From: Arachis hypogaea
Taxonomy: Eukaryota > Streptophyta > Magnoliopsida > Fabales > Fabaceae
Assembly: GCF_003086295.3 (NCBI RefSeq)
Contig: NC_092053.1
Coordinates: 90,492,745-90,556,744, forward strand
Reading direction: 5' to 3'
DNA length: 64,000 bases
The position numbers were made by a program, and so were the translations under genes. Positions 22,310 through 33,735 of this stretch are shown in pieces (position 1 is the stretch's first letter; each line of letters opens with the position of its first letter). Under the pieces are notes generated by a model. It searched no databases. It had not been told where the DNA came from and saw nothing but the letters and a program-made list of their open reading frames with translations.

Positions 22310-22500
22310 AAAGGGTGGTGGTGTACTAGAGCTTGAGGTTTAAGTATTCGAGGTAGATGATTGATCCATGCGGGATATAAAAACTTGAATAGTAGAGGTT
22401 AGACCAGTGAAAGCAGAGGTAAGTGTGGTTTAAAGCTCTAATTGCCCTGGGCGAATAACATTAAGGGTGTTGTCATCTAGTGGAGGTTGGGTTCATTATT

Positions 22501-23010
22501 TTAGAGAAAGAGTTCATAGTGGGAAGGTGGTTCTTCTCGGTAAGGATATGGAGATGGTGAATATTGAGGTGGTGGTTCTGGGTATGGTTCATATGGTGGT
22601 TGGTGTGGTGGGTAAGGGTTGGGGTCATATGGAGGTGAATGGTTGTAGGTGGCTTGTGAGTATGGTGGTTCAAAGCTATGTTGAGGAGGTGGTTCGTAAG
22701 CATATGGTGGGGGCTTGTTGGTAACTACAAGGGGGTCCACCATAGCTATTAGATTGATATGCATCTTCGAATGGCTCTTGCTCATAGTAATTTGGTTGAG
22801 GTTGGTTGTCACGAAAAGGTCCACCATAACCATTGTCTTGGGATGCATCGTAGAACGGTCGTTGCCCATGGCACATTGGAGGAGGTTGTTATCAAGAGGG
22901 TTGATCAAATCCATGTGGCTCCTCCCATCTTTGATTGTTCTGACCTCGATGCATGTTCTCATTATAGCTTCCGTTCCCTACAACATAATTTGAACCAAAC
23001 TCATAGCGAA
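22501..23010 (-). pseudogene. Pro/Tyr-rich gag-like remnant, element C
   Basis: Two overlapping minus-strand frames (22876-22676 and 22962-22501) make up one disrupted reading. It has a Gln/Asn/Gly/Tyr-rich part (NGYGGPFRDNQPQPNYY) followed, after a frameshift near 22700, by a Pro/Tyr-rich repeat (PPYEPYPEPPPQYSPSPYPY). Low-complexity tails like this occur in the C-terminal half of gag in Athila-type elements. No CCHC knuckle or gag core is seen, so the assignment rests mainly on position after the PBS. Confidence 0.45.
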
Positions 23011-23161
23011 AGGGGTAACAATTCATAGTAGCAAGTAAAAACAAAACTAATAAGAATTAATGAAAATAAACTCTTAAAACTAGAAACACTAACAAAGAAA
23101 CGAAAAAGCAAAATTATGCACAATATTCACAATAACCAATAATAAGGCACACGTTTGCAAT

Positions 23162-23179
23162 TCTCCAACAACGGTGCCA
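23162..23179 (-). other. Degenerate primer binding site, element C
   Basis: Minus strand TGGCACCGTTGTTGGAGA just after the 5' LTR. It resembles the tRNA-Asp complement with four changes. Confidence 0.6.
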
Positions 23180-23182
23180 TTT

Positions 23183-24733
23183 TGATGAACGGATTTTTGC
23201 TAGTAAAGAATTCACAATAAATTCTCGTTGCTAGTATAGTTTCTAAACCAACAAAGAATCATTTCATACAAAAATTTGTTTGTCACTAAAGCAAACCCAA
23301 TAAAAATAAACCAAAGTATTTAAACCTCGGGTCGTCTCTCAAGGAATTGCAGGGAAGTGTACTTATAATTGGTTATGAGATTGTATCCTTTTGGGGTTTT
23401 AAATAAGGAACAAGAAAAGTAAATTGCAACAATTAAACTAATAGCTAATAGAGCTCTTGGCAAGGTATGAGAATTAGAAGTCCTATCCTAGCTATCCTTA
23501 TCAATTGTGACATCAATTGTCCATTGCTACCACTTAGTTAACCTCTAACAATGAAGGAAAGTCATGTGGATGAATCAATTTGACTCCTCAAGTCCTAGTC
23601 AACTCCTAAGGAAAGACTAGCTTTAGAGGGATCCAAATCAACTAGCAACTTTCAACTATCAATCAACAAAGGAGTTTGATAACTCAAGAGTTTCTAATTA
23701 CTCAACCAAAGCCAAAAAGAGAGAAATCTACACTAAAATCCAACTAAGCATATTATCAAACACTTGGAAGGCACAACATAAAAGCATAGAAAAGTAATAA
23801 GAGATAATAAAATCCAAACAACCAATTGCAAGCATCAATAACACAAATAGAAGAAAGCAATCATAAATATGAAGTACCTCAAATTGCATTAATATGGAAA
23901 TTGAATCTAACATGGAGAAGTCATAATCTAAATTGGGAAAATAGAGAAATCAATAAGAGAAATAAATAAACCAAACTATTAGAACAAATAAAAGTAGAAG
24001 AGAAACTAAATTGAAATAGAGTAAAGATCTAAAATTGAAAATAGCTAAACCTAAGAATCCTAAAATTATGTGAATAATGAGAAGTGTGAATGTATGAATG
24101 TGATTCCCCCACTCTGCAGCCTTTAATCTCTATTTTTGGGCTTAGAACCGGGCCAAAAACAGCCCAGAAATTGCCCCCAGCATTTTCTGATACGTCCAGC
24201 ATGTGACTCTGTCACGCGTACGCGTCGCCCACGCATACGCATCGCTTGTCTGCCGCACTATCCATGCGTACGCGTCATCCATGCGTATGCATCACCTAAC
24301 AGCAAAGCAACTATGTCAAGTTTTATATCATTTTGAAGCCCCGGATGTTAGCTTTCCAACACAACTAGAACCGCCTCATTTTAACCTCTGTAGCTCAAGT
24401 TATGATCGATTTAGTACGAAGAGGTCAGGCTTGACAGCTCAGCAATTCCTTCATTTTCTTGTATTCCTTCCACTTTTGTATGCTTCATTTCCATCCTCTA
24501 AGCCATTCCTGCCCTATAAACCCTAAAAACACTTAACACACAACTCAAGGGATTGAATGGTAATAAGAGAGGATTAAACATAGCAAAATTAAGGCCAAAG
24601 AAGCATGTGTTCAATCATAGCACAAAATTAGGAAGGAAAATGTAAAACATGCGAATTTTATGAATAAGTGTGAGAATAATCGATCGAATCCGCTCAATCC
24701 AATACAAAATAAACCGTAAAATAGCAGTTTATC
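23183..24733 (-). repeat. 5' LTR of element C
   Basis: 1551 bp on the minus strand, from TGATAAACTGCTATTTT at 24733 to CGTTCATCA. Carries ACGCGTACGCG motifs at 24214-24300. It is the complete partner of the truncated LTR at 17278-18412. Confidence 0.85.
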
Positions 24734-25425
24734 AATGCTCCTACAGTTCATTCTCCTTGATGATCCTTCTTAAAACGCCACAGTCAAGGTCGAATCTTCC
24801 GGATCGGAAGATGCTGCGCCTTAGATTCTAGGCTCTACCACAGAGACCCTAATCTCCGCGTAAATTGGCTGAATTGATGTCTCGAGAAGTCCCCAACGAA
24901 GTTGTGGATTAGCCGTCTGAGAGACGTATATTTAAGCTGGTGGTTTATCATTTTCCGATGAAAGACGCACTCTAAACCCATGTAGAATGTGATAACCTTA
25001 TGCCAGTTCAATGCATTCATATTGATGAAGAATGAATATACATCTTAGAATTAACCAAACACGGATCGAAGAGAAACAGTAGTACTTTTATTAATTCATA
25101 GGACTCATCAAGGCTCCTCCCCTCAACCTAGGAGGTTTGGAAACTCATATTGAAAGTAAAATACAATGTGTAATTCGAATGGTCTGTGTTCTTTGGGAGC
25201 TGGACTCCTGGAAGGGGGCAGAAAACTGGCGTTGGACGCTAGTTTTGGGCCTTCTAATCTGAAGCAAAGTATAAACTATTATATATCGATGGAAAGCTTT
25301 GGAAGTTAGCTTTCCATAGCCATTGAAAACACTCCATTTGGACTTTGATAGCTCTAGAAATGCTCTTATGAGTGCAGATAGGTTAGATCCGGACAGTTTT
25401 GGCATAGTATGGACTATTATATATT
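24734..25425 (-). repeat. Divergent partial LTR of fragment F
   Basis: Shares the GTAGTACTTTTATTAATTCAT and TATGGACTATTATATATT segments with the B LTR but is otherwise diverged. It joins the internal region directly at about 25426, without the TGATGAGCGG start. Confidence 0.6.
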
Positions 25426-26388
25426 AGTAGCTTTTTGCTTCTGAATAGTTTTGGCATCTCACTATCCATTGAAACTTAGAATGGTTGGCATCTTTAGGAA
25501 CTTAGAATCCATATGATATCATTGATTCTCCGAGTTAGGTTCTTTTTTATTCTTGAACACATCTTTTAGAGTCTTGGTCGTGACCCTAAGCACTCTGTTT
25601 TCCAGTATTACCACCGGATACATTCATGCCACATACACTTTTACTGGGTGAATCTTTTCAGATTGTGATTCAGCTTTGCTAGAATCCCCAGATAGAGGTG
25701 TCCAGAGTTCTTAAGCACACTCTTTTTGCTTTAGACCACGACTTTAACCGTTCAGTATCAAGCTTTTCACTTAACACCTTCACGCCACAAGCACATGGTT
25801 AGGGACAGCTTGTTTGAGCCGCTTAGGCCAGGATTTTATTCCTTTGGGCCCTCCTATCCATTGATGCTCAAAGCCTTGGATCCTTTTACCCTTGCCTTTT
25901 GGTTTAAAGAGCTCTTGGCTTTTTCTGCTTGCTTATTTTTTTTCTTTTTATTTTTCGTCACTTTTTTTTTGCATGCAAGCTTTTTCTTTTTCTTTTTGCT
26001 GTTTTTTCTTGCTTCAAGGATCAATTTTTGGATTTTTCAGATTACCAATAATACTTTTCCTTTTTCCTTATTCTTTCAAGAGCCAAAATTCTAAAATTAC
26101 AACTTTAAATATGCACTGTTTATTCATATATTCAGAAAACAAAAGCAATGACACCACATCAACATAATTAAACTATTCTTATTTTAAATTTGAAATTCAT
26201 GCATCTCTCTCAATTCTTTTCAATTAAAATTTTCTTTTTTAAGCAAGATGAGAGATATATGGAACATTTTATAACTCTAAGGCATAAATGCAAATGCAAA
26301 TGCAACAAGAACAAGAGAACAGACAGAAAAACATAACAGAAAATAGAAAAAATAATAGGAAAAGGGTGTAAAGAGAATGAATCCATCT

Positions 26389-26581
26389 TTAATGGTGGCG
26401 GCTAGTGCTCCTCCTTGAAGATCTAATGTGATGCTTGATCTCTTCAATGTCACTCCTTTGCTTTTGTCGAGGCGGCTACACAGGCTCATGTGCATGCTTT
26501 CTAGTTTGCTCCATCCTCTTCTTGTGGGGCAGATGCCTTTCCCTTTCTCTTCCTTGAGGTTTCACCAGTCTTTGGTGCCAT
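26389..26581 (-). pseudogene. Collapsed ORF3 of fragment F
   Basis: Begins with ATG at 26581 and MAPKTGETSRKRKGKAS, the start lost in B, then jumps in another frame to the C-terminal coiled-coil tail (QKQRSDIEEIK) ending at 26389. The whole transposon-protein domain is missing. This shows which ends of ORF3 persist after internal deletion. Confidence 0.6.
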
Positions 26582-26637
26582 ACTTAGGAGTGGTAGAAGT
26601 CAAAAAGCAAAGCTTTTGTAACACCAAACTTAAGAGT

Positions 26638-26657
26638 TTTGCTCATCCTTGGGCAAA
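26638..26657 (-). promoter_or_regulatory. Distal AGGA hairpin, fragment F
   Basis: Minus strand TTTGCCCA, loop AGGA, TGAGCAAA: seven of eight pairs, with the closing pair A-T where G has G-C, followed by CTCTTAAGTTTGGTGTT. Confidence 0.6.
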
Positions 26658-27015
26658 TATGACCAATGGGGAAGAATAGGGTAGAAGAAGGTGGGGTAGG
26701 TGGAGCTTCTGTGGGACCTACTGGTCTTGAGAGGCTAGAAAATCCAGATTCATTGATTCTCTGCATTGGCGTTTGAACGCCCAGGGGCTGCTCCTTGGCT
26801 GGTGTTCAACGCCAGCAATGCTACCCATTTGGGGTGTTGAACGCTTAGCCAGAGAACCCTGGCTAGCATTCAACTTTGATAACACTCCATCCAAAGTATT
26901 TTGTTTTCTCTGTTGAATAATTCTGTCTCTATTCTGACTGCTGCACTTGATAATGAACATAAAAACAAAACTTTAAAGAAAAACAAAATGAAAGAAAATA
27001 GAAATTATTAATTAA

Positions 27016-27033
27016 GTAGGGTTGCCTCCCAAC
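27016..27033 (-). promoter_or_regulatory. Conserved hairpin 1, fragment F
   Basis: Minus strand GTTGGG, loop AGGCAA, CCCTAC: the core is kept but one outer pair is lost (T-T). Confidence 0.5.
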
Positions 27034-27074
27034 AAGCGCTTTTTTAATGTCATTAGCTTGACAGACAGCTCCTT

Positions 27075-27287
27075 TCAAGGAGGAAGATAGTCATAGAGGA
27101 ATAAATCAATACTCCTTACTGGGAGCTTCCTTCCTGTGCTCTCATGGATTAGCTTAAGATGCTCAAGAGACAGGATCTTGTTCACTACCTCATGCAGGGT
27201 TGGGCTTACAGCCATATGCTGGTGTCCCTTTTTGCTACTTCCCTCTTTCATGGTGAATACCATGATGAGATAAGTGATCATTGCCAT
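27075..27287 (-). CDS. Unrecognised 70-codon ORF upstream of hairpin 1, fragment F
   Basis: Ends LPVRSIDLFLYDYLPP about 40 bp before hairpin 1, the position held by the last PR or IN codons in the other elements. I do not recognise the sequence. It may be the C-terminus of the polyprotein of a different family 1 subtype. The start is uncertain because F is truncated at 27303 by element G. Confidence 0.3.
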   Translation of the reverse strand: MAMITYLIMVFTMKEGSSKKGHQHMAVSPTLHEVVNKILSLEHLKLIHESTGRKLPVRSIDLFLYDYLPP

Positions 27288-27303
27288 TTTCCATGGTGAA
27301 AAG

Positions 27304-28949
27304 TGATGAGCGGATAATTTATATGCTTTTTGGCATTGTTTTTACATAATTTTTAGTATGATTTAGTTAGTTTTTAGTATAATTTTATTAGTTTTTAAAT
27401 AAAAATCACATTTCTGGACTTTACTATGAGTTTGTGTATTTTTTTGTGATTTTAGGTATTTTCTGGCTAAAATTGAGGTACTTCAGCAAAAATCAGATTC
27501 AGAGGTTGAAGAAGGACTGCAGATGTTGTTGGATTCTGACCTCCCTGGACTCAAAGTGGATTTTCTGGAGCTACAGAACTCCAAATGGCGCGCTCTTAAT
27601 TGCGTTGGAAAGTAGACATCCAGGGCTTTCCAGCAATATATAATAGTCCATACTTTTCCCGAGTTTAGATGACGCAAACTGGCGTTCAATGCCAGTTCCA
27701 TGTTGCATTCTGGAGTTAAACGCCAGAAACAGGTTGCAGAGTGGAGTTAAACGCCAGAAACAGGTTACAAACTGGCGTTCAACTCCAAGAGAAGCCTCAC
27801 ACATGTAAAGCTCAATGCTCAGCCCAAGCACACACCAAGTGGGCCCCGAAAGTAGATTTCTGCATCATTTACTCATTTCTGTAAACCCTAGTAACTAGTT
27901 TAGTATAAATAGGACTTTTTATTATTGTATTCGAAGTCTTAGTTACTCCGGTTCCCCTTTGGGGCCGAGACCAATGAACTCAATTATCACTTATGTATTT
28001 TCAACGGTAGAGTTTCTACACACTATAGATTAAGGTGTGGAGCTCTACTGTTCCTCATGAATTAATGCAAAGTACTATTGTTTTTCTATTCAATTCAAGC
28101 TTATTCCTATTCTAAGATATTCATTCGCACCCAAGAACATGATGAATGTGATGATTATGTGACGCTCATCACCATTCTCACCTATGAACGCGTGCCTGAC
28201 AACCACTTCCGTTCTACATGAAGATGATATAGAATGAGTATCTCTTAGATATCTACTACAGGGGACCGAGTCCGAGATATTAGAGTCTTCGTAGTATAAT
28301 TTAGAACCCATGGACGGCCATTCCTGAGATCCGAAAAGTCTAAACCTTGTCTGTGGTATTCCAAGTACGATCTGGGAAGGGATGGCTGTGACGAGCTTCA
28401 AACTCGCGAGTGCTGGGCGTAGTGACAGACGCAAAAGGATAGTAAATCCTATTCCAGTATGATCGAGAACCGACAGATGATTAGCCATACAGTGACAGCG
28501 CATTGGACAATTTTCACAGAGAGGAGGGATGTAGCCATTGACAACGGTGATGCCCAACATACAGCTTGCCATGGAAGGGAGTAGGAATGATTGGATGAAG
28601 ACAGCAGGAAAGCAGAGGTTCAGGAGGAACGAAAGCATCTCTATACGCTTATCTGAAATTCTCACCAATGAATTACATAAGTATCTCTATCCTAGTTTAT
28701 ATTTTATTTATATTTATTATCAATTCACCATAACCATTTGAATCCGCCTGACTGAGATTTACAAGGTGACCATAGCTTGCTTCAGGCCGACAATCTCCGT
28801 GGGATCGACCCTTACTCACGTAAGGTTTATTACTTGGACGACCCAGTGCACTTGCTGGTTAGTTGTGCGAAGTTGTGACAAAGTGTGATTCACGTTTGAG
28901 AGCACCAAGTCTTTGGCGCCATTGTTGATTATCACAATTTCATGCACCA
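27304..28949 (+). repeat. 5' LTR of element G
   Basis: 1646 bp, TGATGAGCGG to CATGCACCA, with TATAAATA at 27904-27911 and TGGCGTT/AACGCCAG motifs near 27679-27790. The 192-codon minus ORF at 28090-28668 is a fortuitous frame in the conserved LTR, with no family features. Confidence 0.85.
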
Positions 28950-28955
28950 AGTTTT

Positions 28956-28973
28956 TGGCGCCGTTGCCGGGGA
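28956..28973 (+). other. Primer binding site, tRNA-Asp, element G
   Basis: TGGCGCCGTTGCCGGGGA is a perfect match to the complement of the plant tRNA-Asp 3' end; spacer of six bases from the LTR. Confidence 0.9.
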
Positions 28974-30528
28974 TTGTTCGAGTTTGGACAACTGACGGTT
29001 CATCTTGTTGCTCAGATTGGGTAATTTTATTTTTAAGCTTTTTTATTTCTTATTTTCGAAAATAATATATAAAAAAATATCTTCTTTTTCTTTTTCCCCA
29101 AAATAATTTTCGAAAAAATCAAAATAATTTAATAAAATCATAAAAAGCAAAAATTTTGTGCTTCCTATTTGAGTCTAGTGTCAATTTTTAAGTTTGGTGT
29201 CAATTGCATATTTTTTATTTTCATAAAAATTTTCAAAAACTCATGCATAATGTTCTTCATGATCTTCAAGTTGTTCTTGATGATCTTCTTTGTTTGATCT
29301 TTGCATTTTCATATTTTCTGTCTTTTCTTGTTTTTCATATGCATTTTCAATTTGTTAGTGTGTAAACATTAAAAATTTTTAAGTTTGGTGTCTTGCATGT
29401 TTTTATTTTCTTGAAAATTTTTCAAAATAAGTTCTTGATGTTAATCATGATCTTCAAAGTGTTCTTGGTGTTCATCTTGACATTCATAGTGTTCTTGCAT
29501 GCATTCATTGTTTTGATCTTGAATTCTCATGTTTTGAGTCTTTTAATTGTTTTTCTCTTTCTTCATTAAAAATTCAAAAATCAAAAAAATATCTTTCCCT
29601 TATTCTCTCATAAATTTTCGAAAATTTGGTTTGATTTAGTCAAAAAGTTTTTAAATTTAATTGTTTCTTATGAGTCAAATCAAATTTTCATCTTTAAAAA
29701 TTATATCTTTTTCAAAAATCAAATCTTTTTTATTTTTCTTTTATGATTTTTGAAAATTTCAAAATGATTTTCAAAAATCTTTTTCTTATTTTTATCTCAT
29801 ATTTTCGAAATTAATACTAACTTTTAATATTTTGATTTAAAAATCTCAAGTTGTTACTTGCCTATTAAGAAAGGTTCATTCTTTAAATTTTAAAATCCTA
29901 TCTTTTAGTTTCTTGTTGGTCAAGTAATCAACTTTAATTTTCAAAAATCAAATCTTTTTAATTTCCTTTTTAAATCTTTTTCAAATTAAATTTCAATCAT
30001 ATCTTTTTCAATTTCAATCATATCTTTTCAAAATCAATTTCAAAATCTTTCATAACTTCTCACTCTTTCAAATTTGATTTTCAAATCTTTTTCAATTAAC
30101 CACTTAACTTTTTGTTTGATTTTAAAAGTTTACTATTTCAATCATATCTTTTTCAAAACTACCTAATTACTTTTCTCTCTCCTGATTTTCGAAAATCACC
30201 TCCCTCTTTTTCAAAAATCTTTTTAATTAATTAATTGTTTCTTCTAACTTTTTCGAATACTAATTAATAAATAAAATAACAACAAAAATATTTTTCTTTT
30301 TTTCTTCTTCTAATTTTCGAAATTCTCTCCCTCTCATCTCTTTCTAATTATTTTATCTATCTACTAACACTTCTCTTCTTCTCAAGAATTCGAACCCACT
30401 CTTCCCCTCTGTGTTTGGATTCTTATCTTTTCCTTCTTATATTCTTTTCTTCTTATACTTACATAAGGAATCTCTATACTGTGACATAGAGGATTCCATA
30501 TTTTCTTTTCTGTTTTCTTCTTTTTCAT
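28974..30528 (+). other. AT-rich leader of element G
   Basis: TTTTCAAAAA/TTTTCGAAAA-rich. AAGTTTGGTGTC motifs lie at 29190-29200 and 29381-29391. No gene is seen. Confidence 0.7.
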
Positions 30529-31740
30529 ATGAGCAGGAACAAGGATAAGAACATTCTTGTTGAAGCTGATCCTGAACCTGAAAGGACTCTGAAGAGGAAG
30601 CTAAGGGAAGCTAAAGCACAACTCTCTGGAGAAAATCTGACAGAAATTTTCGAAAAAGAAGGAGACATGGCCGAAAATAATAACAATGCAAGGAAGATGC
30701 TTGGTGACTTTACTGCACCAAATTCTAATTTACATAGAAGAAGCATCTCAATCCCTGCCATTGGAGCAAACAATTTTGAGCTGAAACCTCAATTAGTTTA
30801 TCTGATGCAACAGAACTGCAAATTTTATGGACTTCCATCAGAAGATCCTTTTCAGTTCTTAACTGAATTCTTGCAGATCTGTGATACTGTTAAGACCAAT
30901 GGGGTTGATCCCGAGGTCTACAGGCTTATGCTTTTCTCGTTTGCTGTAAGAGACAGAGCTAGAATATGGTTGGACTCTCAACCTAAGGATAGCCTGAACT
31001 CTTGGGATAAGCTGGTCACGGCTTTCTTAGCCAAGTTCTTTCCTCCTCAAAAGCTTAGTAAGCTTAGAGTGGATGTTCAAATCTTCAGACAAAAAGAAGG
31101 TGAATCCCTCTATGAAACTTGGGAGAGATACAAGGAACTGACCAAAAAGTGTCCTTTTGACATGCTTTCAGAATGGACCATCCTGGATATATTCTATGAT
31201 GGTCTGTCTAAATTATCAAAGATGTCGTTGGACCATTCTTCAGGTGGATCCATTCACCTAAAGAAAACACCTGCAGAAGCTCAAGAACTCATTGACATGG
31301 TTACAAATAACCAGTTCATGTACACTTCTGAAAGGAATCCTGTGAGTAATGGGACGCCTATGATGAAGGGAGTTCTTGAAATTGATACTCTGAATGCCAT
31401 ATTGGCTCAGAACAAAATATTGACTTAGCAAGTCAATATGATCTCTCAGAGTCTGAATGGATTGAAGGAATCATCCAACAGTACTAAAGAGGCATCTTCT
31501 GAAGAAGAAGCTTATGATCCTGAAAACCCTGCAATAGTAGAGGTGAATTACATGGGGAACCCTATGGAAACACCTATAATCCCTCATGGAGAAATCATCC
31601 AAATTTCTCATGGAAGGATCAACAAAAGCCTCAACAAGGCTTTAATGATGGTGGAAGAAACATGTTTAGCAATAGCAAGCCTTTTCCATCATCCACTCAG
31701 CAACAGACAGAGAATTCTGAGTAGAATCCATCTAGCTTAG
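30529..31740 (+). pseudogene. gag polyprotein, element G (broken)
   Basis: Starts MSRNKDKNILVEADPEPERTLKRK and keeps the gag core (FLQICDTVK, RDRARIWLDSQP, FPPQKLSKLR, SLYETWERYK) to 31428. The TAG at 31426 replaces CAG of A at 2757. Reading resumes from 31438 and shifts frame near 31553, where A and B read VNYxGxxYGNTYNPSW. It lacks a visible CCHC knuckle, like A and B. It was probably one polyprotein with PR. Confidence 0.85.
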
Positions 31741-31890
31741 CAAATATAGTCTCTGATCTATCTAAGGCCACTTTAAGTTTCATGAATGAAACAAGGTCCT
31801 CCATTAGAAATTTGGAGGTACAAGTGGGCCAACTGAGTAAAAGGGTCACTGAAGAAGAAAATCCAGAAGAGAGAGTGCAAGGCCATTGAT

Positions 31891-32709
31891 TTGACCATCA
31901 TGGCCGAACCTACAAGGGAGGAGGAGGACATGAATCCTAGTGAGGAAGACTTTCTGGGACGTTCAGTGACCAATAAGGAGTTTCCCTTTGAGGAACCAAA
32001 GGAATCTGAGGCTCATCTAGAGACCATAGAGATTCCATTGAACCTCCTTCTGCCCTTCATGAGCTCTGATGAGTATTCTTCTTCTGGAGAGAATGAAGAC
32101 GTCACTGAAGAGCAAGTTTCTAAGTACCTTGGTGCAATCATGAAGCTGAATGCCAAATTATTTGGTAATGAGACTTGGGAAGATAAACCTCCCTTGCTCA
32201 CCAATGAACTGAATGCATTAGATAGGCAGAAATTACCTCAAAAGAAACAGGATCCTGGCAAATTCTTAATACCCTGTACCATAGGCACCATGACCTTTGA
32301 GAAGGCTCTGTGTGACCTGGGGTCAGGCATAAACTTAATGCCACTTTCTGTAATGGATAAACTTGGGATCCTTGAGGTGCAAGCTGCCAGAATCTCTTTA
32401 GAGATGGCAGACAACTCAAGAAAACAGGCTTATGGACAAGTAGAGGACGTGTTAGTAAAGGTTGAAGGCCTTTACATCCCTGCTGATTTCATAATCCTAG
32501 ACACTGGGAAGGATAAGGATGAATCCGTCATCCTTGGAAGACCCTTCCTAGCCATAGCAAGAGCTGTGATTTATGTGGACAGAGGAGAGTTGGTCCTTCA
32601 ACTGAATGAGGACTACCTTGTGTTTAAGACTCAAGGTTCTCCTTCTGTAACCATGGAGAGGAAGCATGAAAAGCTTCTCTCACTGCAGAGTCAACCAAAG
32701 CCCCCATAG
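31891..32709 (+). pseudogene. Aspartic protease region, element G
   Basis: An open 272-codon frame holding a Glu-rich linker and then PR. The active site is CDLGSGINLMPLS and the second conserved motif VILGRPFLAIARAV; NETWEDKPPLLTNEL precedes it. It ends 32709, shortly before the AAGTTTGGTGT repeats and hairpin 1. This frame is intact but is cut off from gag by a short deletion near 31850. RT does not follow. Confidence 0.8.
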
Positions 32710-32800
32710 TTAAACTCTAAGTTTGGTGTTGGGAGGCCACAACCAAACTCTAAGTTTGATGTTGAACCCCCACATTCAAGCTCTAAGTTTGGTGTTGGGA
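32705..32800 (+). repeat. Post-protease AAGTTTGGTGT repeats, element G
   Basis: Three units parallel to A 4060-4160; the second has AGTTTGATG. They overlap the PR stop. Confidence 0.7.
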
Positions 32801-32877
32801 GGTTCCAACCTTGCTCTGATTATCTGTGAGGCTCCATGAGGGCTCACTGTTAAACTATTGACATTAAAGAAGCGCTT

Positions 32878-32895
32878 ATTGGGAGGCAACCCAAT
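32878..32895 (+). promoter_or_regulatory. Conserved hairpin 1, element G
   Basis: ATTGGG, loop AGGCAA, CCCAAT: all six pairs standard, compared with a G-T outer pair in A and G-C in C and E. Confidence 0.65.
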
Positions 32896-33042
32896 GTTAT
32901 TTAATCACATCTATTTTATTTTCTTTTTGTTATTTCGTGTTTTAATAGGTTGATGATCATGTGGAGTCACAAAAACTACTGAAAAATCAAAAACAGAATG
33001 AAAAATAGCATTAAAAATAGCACACCCTGGAGGAGGAGCATT

Positions 33043-33155
33043 CTGGCGTTTAAACGCCAGAAACAAGCATCTACCTGGCGTTAAATGCCAGAAATAGGCT
33101 ACCTTTGGGCGTTTAACGCCAGAAACAAGCAGCAGTCTGGTGTTAAATGCCAGGA
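33043..33155 (+). repeat. CTGGCGTT/AACGCCAG palindromes, element G internal
   Basis: Four copies, the first a perfect 18-bp palindrome (CTGGCGTTTAAACGCCAG, 33043-33060). Confidence 0.85.
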
Positions 33156-33420
33156 TTGCACAGCAAGGGCGATTTACACGCCTAATTGGAGCAGGGATGT
33201 TAAGTCCTTGGCCCACTGAATCTGTGGATCCCACAGGATCCCCACCACTTCTTCTCTCCTCTTCACACATTTTCATAACTCTCTTCCACAAATACCCCTC
33301 ACCAATCACCTCAATCACTCTTCCCCATTACCTCTTCTTCCTCATACAACCACCTAAACCCCCCTGGCCGAACCATCAACACACCTCCATCTCTTCTTCT
33401 TCTCATCCTTTCTTTCTTCT

Positions 33421-33458
33421 TTTGCTCGAGGACGAGCAAACATTTTAAGTTTGGTGTG
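33421..33458 (+). promoter_or_regulatory. Distal AGGA hairpin, element G
   Basis: TTTGCTCG (33421-33428), loop AGGA, CGAGCAAA (33433-33440), a perfect 8-bp stem, then CATTTTAAGTTTGGTGTG. Confidence 0.7.
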
Positions 33459-33492
33459 GAAAAAGCATTGCTTTTTTTTTTCATAACCACTA

Positions 33493-33735
33493 ATGCTTCA
33501 AGGGATGCACTTCCCTCCACAAAACTATTGGGAGCAAATCAACACTTCCCTAGGAGAAATAAGTTCCAACATGGGACAACTAAGGATGGAGCACCAAGAG
33601 CACTCCATCATCCTCCATGAAATTAGAGAAGATCAAAGAGCTATGAGGGAGGAGCAACAAAGGCAAGGAAGAGACATAGAGGAGCTCAAAAGCACCATTG
33701 GTTCTTTAAGAAGAGGAAGACGCCACCCTCACTAA
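33493..33735 (+). pseudogene. ORF3 C-terminal coiled-coil remnant, element G
   Basis: An 80-codon open frame (MLQGMHFPPQNYWEQIN...) that matches the last part of ORF3 in B, including QRQGRDIEELKSTI and the basic end RRGRRHPH. The central transposon-protein domain is deleted. Heptad-like spacing of Leu/Ile (LGEISSNMGQLRMEHQEHSI) suggests a coiled coil. The frame has no stops, so it could be translated as a short protein; alternatively it is simply the surviving end of ORF3. Confidence 0.6.

Larger units (their letters stand above)
17278..24733 (-). mobile_element. Element C: non-autonomous Athila-like element (family 2)
   Basis: Minus strand order: 5' LTR (24733-23183), degenerate tRNA-Asp PBS, Pro/Tyr-rich gag-like remnant, acidic ORF, hairpin 1, CpG palindromes, ORF3 remnant, distal hairpin, 3' non-coding region, proximal hairpin, truncated 3' LTR. 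No PR active site, RT, RNase H or IN was found. LTR start, hairpins and 3' region match element E, which is the likely autonomous relative. Confidence 0.8.
24734..27303 (-). mobile_element. Fragment F: decayed family 1 element
   Basis: Minus strand remnant: a 70-codon ORF, hairpin 1, palindromes (26767-26880), distal hairpin, a collapsed ORF3, the 3' non-coding block (about 25430-26390) and a divergent partial LTR (24734-25425). The LTR start and proximal hairpin are deleted. G abuts it at 27304. Confidence 0.7.

Noticed and set aside
28090..28668. 192-codon minus-strand ORF in the G LTR
   Set aside because: Not open in the equivalent LTR regions of A and B; no domain features; antisense to the element.
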